DNA of 64,000 nt, from contig RPFO01000104.1 in the NCBI GenBank assembly GCA_009746045.1, positions 5,323,395-5,387,394 of the forward strand, in the 5' to 3' direction. The first letter of the stretch is position 1; every line of letters begins with the position of its first letter. The notes beneath the pieces are model-generated. The model saw only the letters and a program-made list of their open reading frames with translations. It ran no database searches and was not told where the DNA came from. A program made the translations under genes and the position numbers. The stretch comes from Mesostigma viride (lineage: Eukaryota > Streptophyta > Mesostigmatophyceae > Mesostigmatales > Mesostigmataceae). Below are positions 60,454 through 64,000 of the stretch, piece by piece.

Positions 60454-61868
60454 TAATTAATTAATTAATTAGACTCGTGCTCCCGTTGGGGAGTCACGGA
60501 GCATTAACCCCGATGGATGGATGGATGGGTGCACACAGTCCTACCGGTCTAGTCTATCTACATCGGCTACATACTACATCTATCTAACAGCATTCTAACT
60601 ACAACATCTATCTAGACAGCCGCACGCTGTCCTAGGGGAGCTGTCTGGCGTGCCTCCCACGGGATTGCACACGCGGGCGCTTCCCCACCGGGGGGGGCTC
60701 GTTGTCCTCTATGACCTGGGCCCACTTGGCCTTGTCCATCATCTTCTTCCAAATCACGTACGGAGAGGCCTAGGCCCCCCATGTCCTCTACTAGCTGTTC
60801 TTTGAAGGTGCGGGCCTTGCGGCGTCTAACATCACTTGGCCCGGCCCACGTCAGGAGGTGCCGGCCAGGCTGGGCTGGTCGCAGTCCTGCGGGGGGGCCA
60901 CGTGAGGTGTCTACCTGGTTGGTGCGAGCTAGGTGCCCTACTAGCTGCAGGCGGCGCTGCTTAAATTAATGGTGCTGGTGATATAGGGCATGCCCTGGTA
61001 CAGGTCCTCATTGCGGACATTAGCAGCATATCCTACTCTGAAAATGGAACGCAGCATGCTGGTGACCGCGCCGTCCAGCTTGCGGGCCAGGTCGGCGGTG
61101 AGGGTCCACGTCTCGGCCCCATACGTGAGAACAGGAAGGACGAGGACCTTGAACAGGTCCTGTTTTTCGATCTTGCCCAGGGGCTTGCGCCACAGGGCCC
61201 GGTACTGGCGTAAAGCGTGCCAGGCGAGGGAGATGCGATGGTCCACATCAACCTCGCAGCTGGGGAGCAGGCTGCCCAGCAGCTTAACGCGGTCCCGATA
61301 CAGGACTCGAGAGCCGTCTAGGAGATAGAGGGGCGGCGGTGAGTTGGTGAGCCCAACCGCCAGGGCCTCTGTCTTCTTGCTGACCTCAAGCCCTGCACTG
61401 CACGGGCCTCGAGAGCCAGGCAGTCAAGCCATGTCTGCACGTGCTCAGTGTCCTCGAAGAGGGTGGTGTCGTCTGCGTAGATGATGTCTGCCAGCCGAAT
61501 CTCCGTGTCCGCACCGCCATGCCAGAATTTGTTAGCAACCTGCACTCCTGGTTCCCTGCCCAGTGCCCACGATGCGGGCAAATCGCTTGCGTGCCTGAAT
61601 CATTACGTATTCGACAACAATAATGAACAGGTAGGGCGACAGCACGCAGCCCTGCCACACACCCTTCTGTAAAGGGCATGGGGGCGTGGTCCCGTAAGAA
61701 GTGCGCACCGAAGTGGTGGACCCTTCATACAGGTTGCGGATGACAGCAATCAGGGGGCGGGGGATCCGGAACAACGTACTCGAGGATGTCCCAAAGCGCA
61801 GGCCAGAAAACCGAATCGAAGGCTTTGATGAAGTCCACCAGCACAAGGTGCCAAGGGGACTCACCAGG
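60454..61868 (-). mobile_element. 5'-truncated LINE with 11-bp target duplication
   Basis: CACATCATCAT at 60443-60453 is repeated at 61869-61879. Read on the minus strand, the element starts within RT just before motif A. It runs through a connecting C-terminal region and ends with a hairpin sequence (GACTCCCCAACGGGAG) and (TTAA)n at 60454-60471. 5' truncation plus a long target duplication are hallmarks of target-primed reverse transcription. Confidence 0.8.
60941..61868 (-). pseudogene. LINE reverse transcriptase fragment (frameshifted)
   Basis: Minus-strand motifs in order: LVLVDFIKAFDSVFWPALWD (motif A), QGCVLSPYLF (motif B), ADIIYADDTTLFEDTEHV (motif C, YADD), and DHRISLAWHALRQYRALWRK with VLPVLTYGAETWTLT, the typical post-RT 'thumb' phrase of LINE ORF2. 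The order is correct, but the pieces lie in different frames, so the copy is inactive. No endonuclease remains because of 5' truncation. Confidence 0.75.
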
Positions 61869-61879
61869 CACATCATCAT

Positions 61880-62700
61880 AACAAAGGAAAGCTCAAACAA
61901 CCATTGGTGCCAGCTATCTACATGCAGTCACACAAATGCAATATCTCCAACATCATCATCACTATAACACTTCCATCCCTGCACGATAAAATGCAAAGAA
62001 ACCATTGGCGGCCCTTCACCGCATGAGCGCTGTGATGCCGCTGCGGCCTGTGAGGAGAGCCCTCCACCGGGTGCGTCACTCTCAAACAACAAGAAGCGTC
62101 CATACGCACAACATCCTTGCCAGAACACGTTTTATGAAATGCCTTATACCTTCCCGAAGAGCTATAGGCTGCGACTGAAGCGGCCCTGATCACGACATCA
62201 ACGAAAACAATCTAAAGCTGCCTGGAGGTATTCGACAACACAACGGCAAGCGACGGTGAGCTAGCTGGCGGAAACTGCCCAAAAAGAACGCAAAAAACCT
62301 CGAACGATGAGCTCATAGAAGAAAGCACCGATAGCAGATACAGGTTCGCGACAAATCTGTACCTTGCCCTCGTAAATCCCTCGCCCAGGCGCGCAACAAC
62401 AGCCGTTCTTCCATGGACAGGTCAGACACGCACTGCGCAGGTCTGAACAATTACTTACCGATAATGGCCGAAAATCTGGCAAAAAGCACCAGCTCGGTTT
62501 AGAATTCGATGCAACCGACTATAAACAGTTGCAGCGATGCGGCCGCACGGACGCTCGTGGCCGATCGCCAGTAGGCCAGGCGCGCCTGCGGGGGGGAGGC
62601 TTGGGCGTCCTTCTGGTGCACGGCGCGGAGTATGTCACATGTAGACGGGTGAGGGGAGCTAGAGGTGATGGCCGGACCGACTACCTGTACCAGAGTTTCG
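61880..62700 (+). other. Sequence right of the LINE, no gene assigned
   Basis: Short open frames on both strands, the longest 91 codons, lack motifs. The CACATCATCAT-flanked LINE interrupts this stretch and the one ending at 60442, so the two were once contiguous. Confidence 0.4.
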
Positions 62701-62749
62701 GCGGTGCAGCTAGTTCAGGACCTCAGTTTCAGGCACTTTTCATTTGAAA

Positions 62750-63210
62750 CTCGGTAGTTCCGGTCGACCTGAACACCGAATGTGGTAAGGTCCGGGGTAC
62801 CCGGCAACGAGCTAGTTAGCCCGAATCCATGCACCACAGGTCTGCACTCGAAACGTGGAAAGGCCCTGATGTCTCCATGGCTCGGCTGCTCTCCGGTCGC
62901 CACATGCATCCTCGATCCCCCCGGCTGTTGATGCCGGCGCTGCTGTCGCGACTTCATAAAGATAAGTATCTCCCACGGCAACTAATTAATTAAGTATAAA
63001 GTAAGTACTTGCGTGTCATGCACATGGGCATGCCACGGAGTACCATGCTAATCTCATGAGAAAATAATTACACGAAAGTTACAAATATCGTCTGCATCAT
63101 ATTGTCTTTCAGTAGGGTTCTTCTTTTCGGGGTTTAATTTCCTTACATGTTGCATGCCACTCTCACCTCCGTAATTTATAATTCTCAATGAATATATATC
63201 TCAGGTGCGG
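62750..63210 (+). mobile_element. Decayed LINE fragment related to 10055-11130
   Basis: 62868-62960 (TGATGTCTCC, GCTCGGCTGCT, GGTCGCCACAT, GCTGTTGATGCCGG) matches 10180-10260. 62983-63085 resembles 7625-7725. 63105-63210 (TAGGGTTCTTCTTTTCGGGG to ATATATCTCAGG) matches 11030-11130. A TTAATTAA block lies at 62982-62993. No ORF remains. Confidence 0.5.
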
Positions 63211-63821
63211 CGCTTCATCACACGCATTTGCTTGCCCACATACAGAAGGCCGTTAGCCAGGAATGTACCCAGCCATGAAAAATTTTACGATGATGCCATC
63301 TTCTGAGCATCCCTTGCATTCACTTGTCACCAACCTCGCCAAACTAATCAAGATTAACGCATGAACGTGTGCCTCCACCCCCACCCCCACCCCCCGGCCC
63401 CTTCTCAAATACGTCGACGCAAAAGCGCGCGATTATTAGTACAGTCGAACTGTTGTAGTGCCAGATCTGCCTCGAAATCCCACGTGCATCGCATCCGGGA
63501 GTGCAAATGAGAGGACTGCTTCCAGAGCAGCTGCGTCCCCTGCAAAAATATACACACGGGAAGATAAAGGGGTCCGGAGTCGAGAGACAAAGCCAACCCC
63601 GCGTGAGGCGCAGTCGACACCGGTCGCTCACCCTAGCAGTTATCTTCTCGCAAACGTGGCCCCATTGGGAGATCACTTCGCTACAGGGCTCGAATACCAT
63701 GTCTCGAATGAAACAAAAATCGAGCACTCGAGCGATCCAGTCCTTTCTGCTCATGCAACCCCTGATGGAACAGGTTGAGAGGGGGACCCCCCCACCCCCA
63801 CCCCCCAATCATCCCTCCTTC
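63211..63821 (+). other. Spacer with C runs, 3' flank of the minus-strand gene
   Basis: C-rich runs at 63379-63402 and 63785-63806. Minus-strand open frames of up to 154 codons over it are GC-driven and unsupported. Confidence 0.4.
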
Positions 63822-64000
63822 TCACGAGAATCGCCCCGGGATGATGCGCTTCACCTTCTGGAACAGGTCCTGCTCCAAGTACACGACGGCGACCGTCCAG
63901 TACCCGTCGCGCATCTTGACGAGGCGCGCGGCGTCCCCCGTCGGGTTCACCGCGACCGCAAAGTGCACGATGATCTGCACAAACTCGTTGAACGTGAAGC
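63822..64000 (-). CDS. C-terminal coding end of a host gene (partial)
   Basis: On the minus strand the frame is open from the window edge to TGA 63824-63822, giving about 58 residues beginning FTFNEFVQIIVHFAVAVNP and ending LEQDLFQKVKRIIPGRFS. Codons are GC-rich at the third position, as in the host gene at 5014-6441, and the composition is that of a folded protein. I do not recognise the family. The FxxFVxxIVxxA phrase is EF-hand-like in appearance only. The start and other exons lie beyond the window. Confidence 0.5.
   Translation of the reverse strand, partial: FTFNEFVQIIVHFAVAVNPTGDAARLVKMRDGYWTVAVVYLEQDLFQKVKRIIPGRFS

Overview
This is eukaryotic nuclear DNA, probably from a unicellular green alga. 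I cannot name the species. The evidence is GT-AG introns with C-rich polypyrimidine tracts, GC-rich Gly/Ala/Pro-rich coding sequence, a TGTAA box after the one clear host gene, very long simple repeats, and many LTR and non-LTR retrotransposons. There is no bacterial-style gene organisation. About 45 kb of the 64 kb is recognisable mobile DNA.

Layout. (1) 1-6441: the 3' part of a multi-exon host gene for a single-pass membrane protein. It has an Ig-like extracellular end, a transmembrane helix and a long low-complexity cytoplasmic tail. Its introns hold minisatellites and decayed duplicate micro-exons. (2) 6442-13083: a graveyard of non-LTR (LINE) fragments with (TTAA)n tails. One nested LINE insertion carries an L1-type ORF1 remnant. 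(3) 13089-29436: LTR element copy A1 (TSD GCTAC). It is split by an 8.4-kb DNA transposon at 15531-23969 (TSD TCG) that carries hexamer arrays, a large palindrome and unidentified ORFs. (4) 29442-33191: LINE remnants and a roughly 680-bp pure TTG microsatellite. (5) 33197-59518: LTR element copy A2 (TSD CACAT) with a nest of later insertions. A gag-only LTR element lies at 36292-39124 (TSD CAGGG). A second LTR family, B, lies at 40319-55894 (TSD CAGGT). Family-A copy A3 sits inside B's 5' LTR, reversed, at 40833-48655 (TSD AGTGC). (6) 59524-64000: a tandem repeat, a 5'-truncated LINE with an 11-bp TSD, decayed LINE sequence, and the last coding piece of a host gene on the minus strand.

The most notable system is the pair of LTR families A and B. 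Both encode integrase upstream of reverse transcriptase, as Ty1/copia does. In both, however, the only retropepsin-like segment lies between integrase and RT, giving gag-IN-PR-RT-RH. Both have AGTT...AACT LTR ends with 5-bp target duplications, a D-x29-E integrase spacing, and HGDD in place of the usual YVDD at the RT active site. Family A also has a separate conserved ORF before gag, and a single in-frame UGA between gag and pol that is kept in all three copies. Family B has one uninterrupted 2099-codon gag-pol ORF and, by eye, identical LTRs. It therefore looks recently active.

All domain calls come from reading motifs. No database search or alignment program was run.
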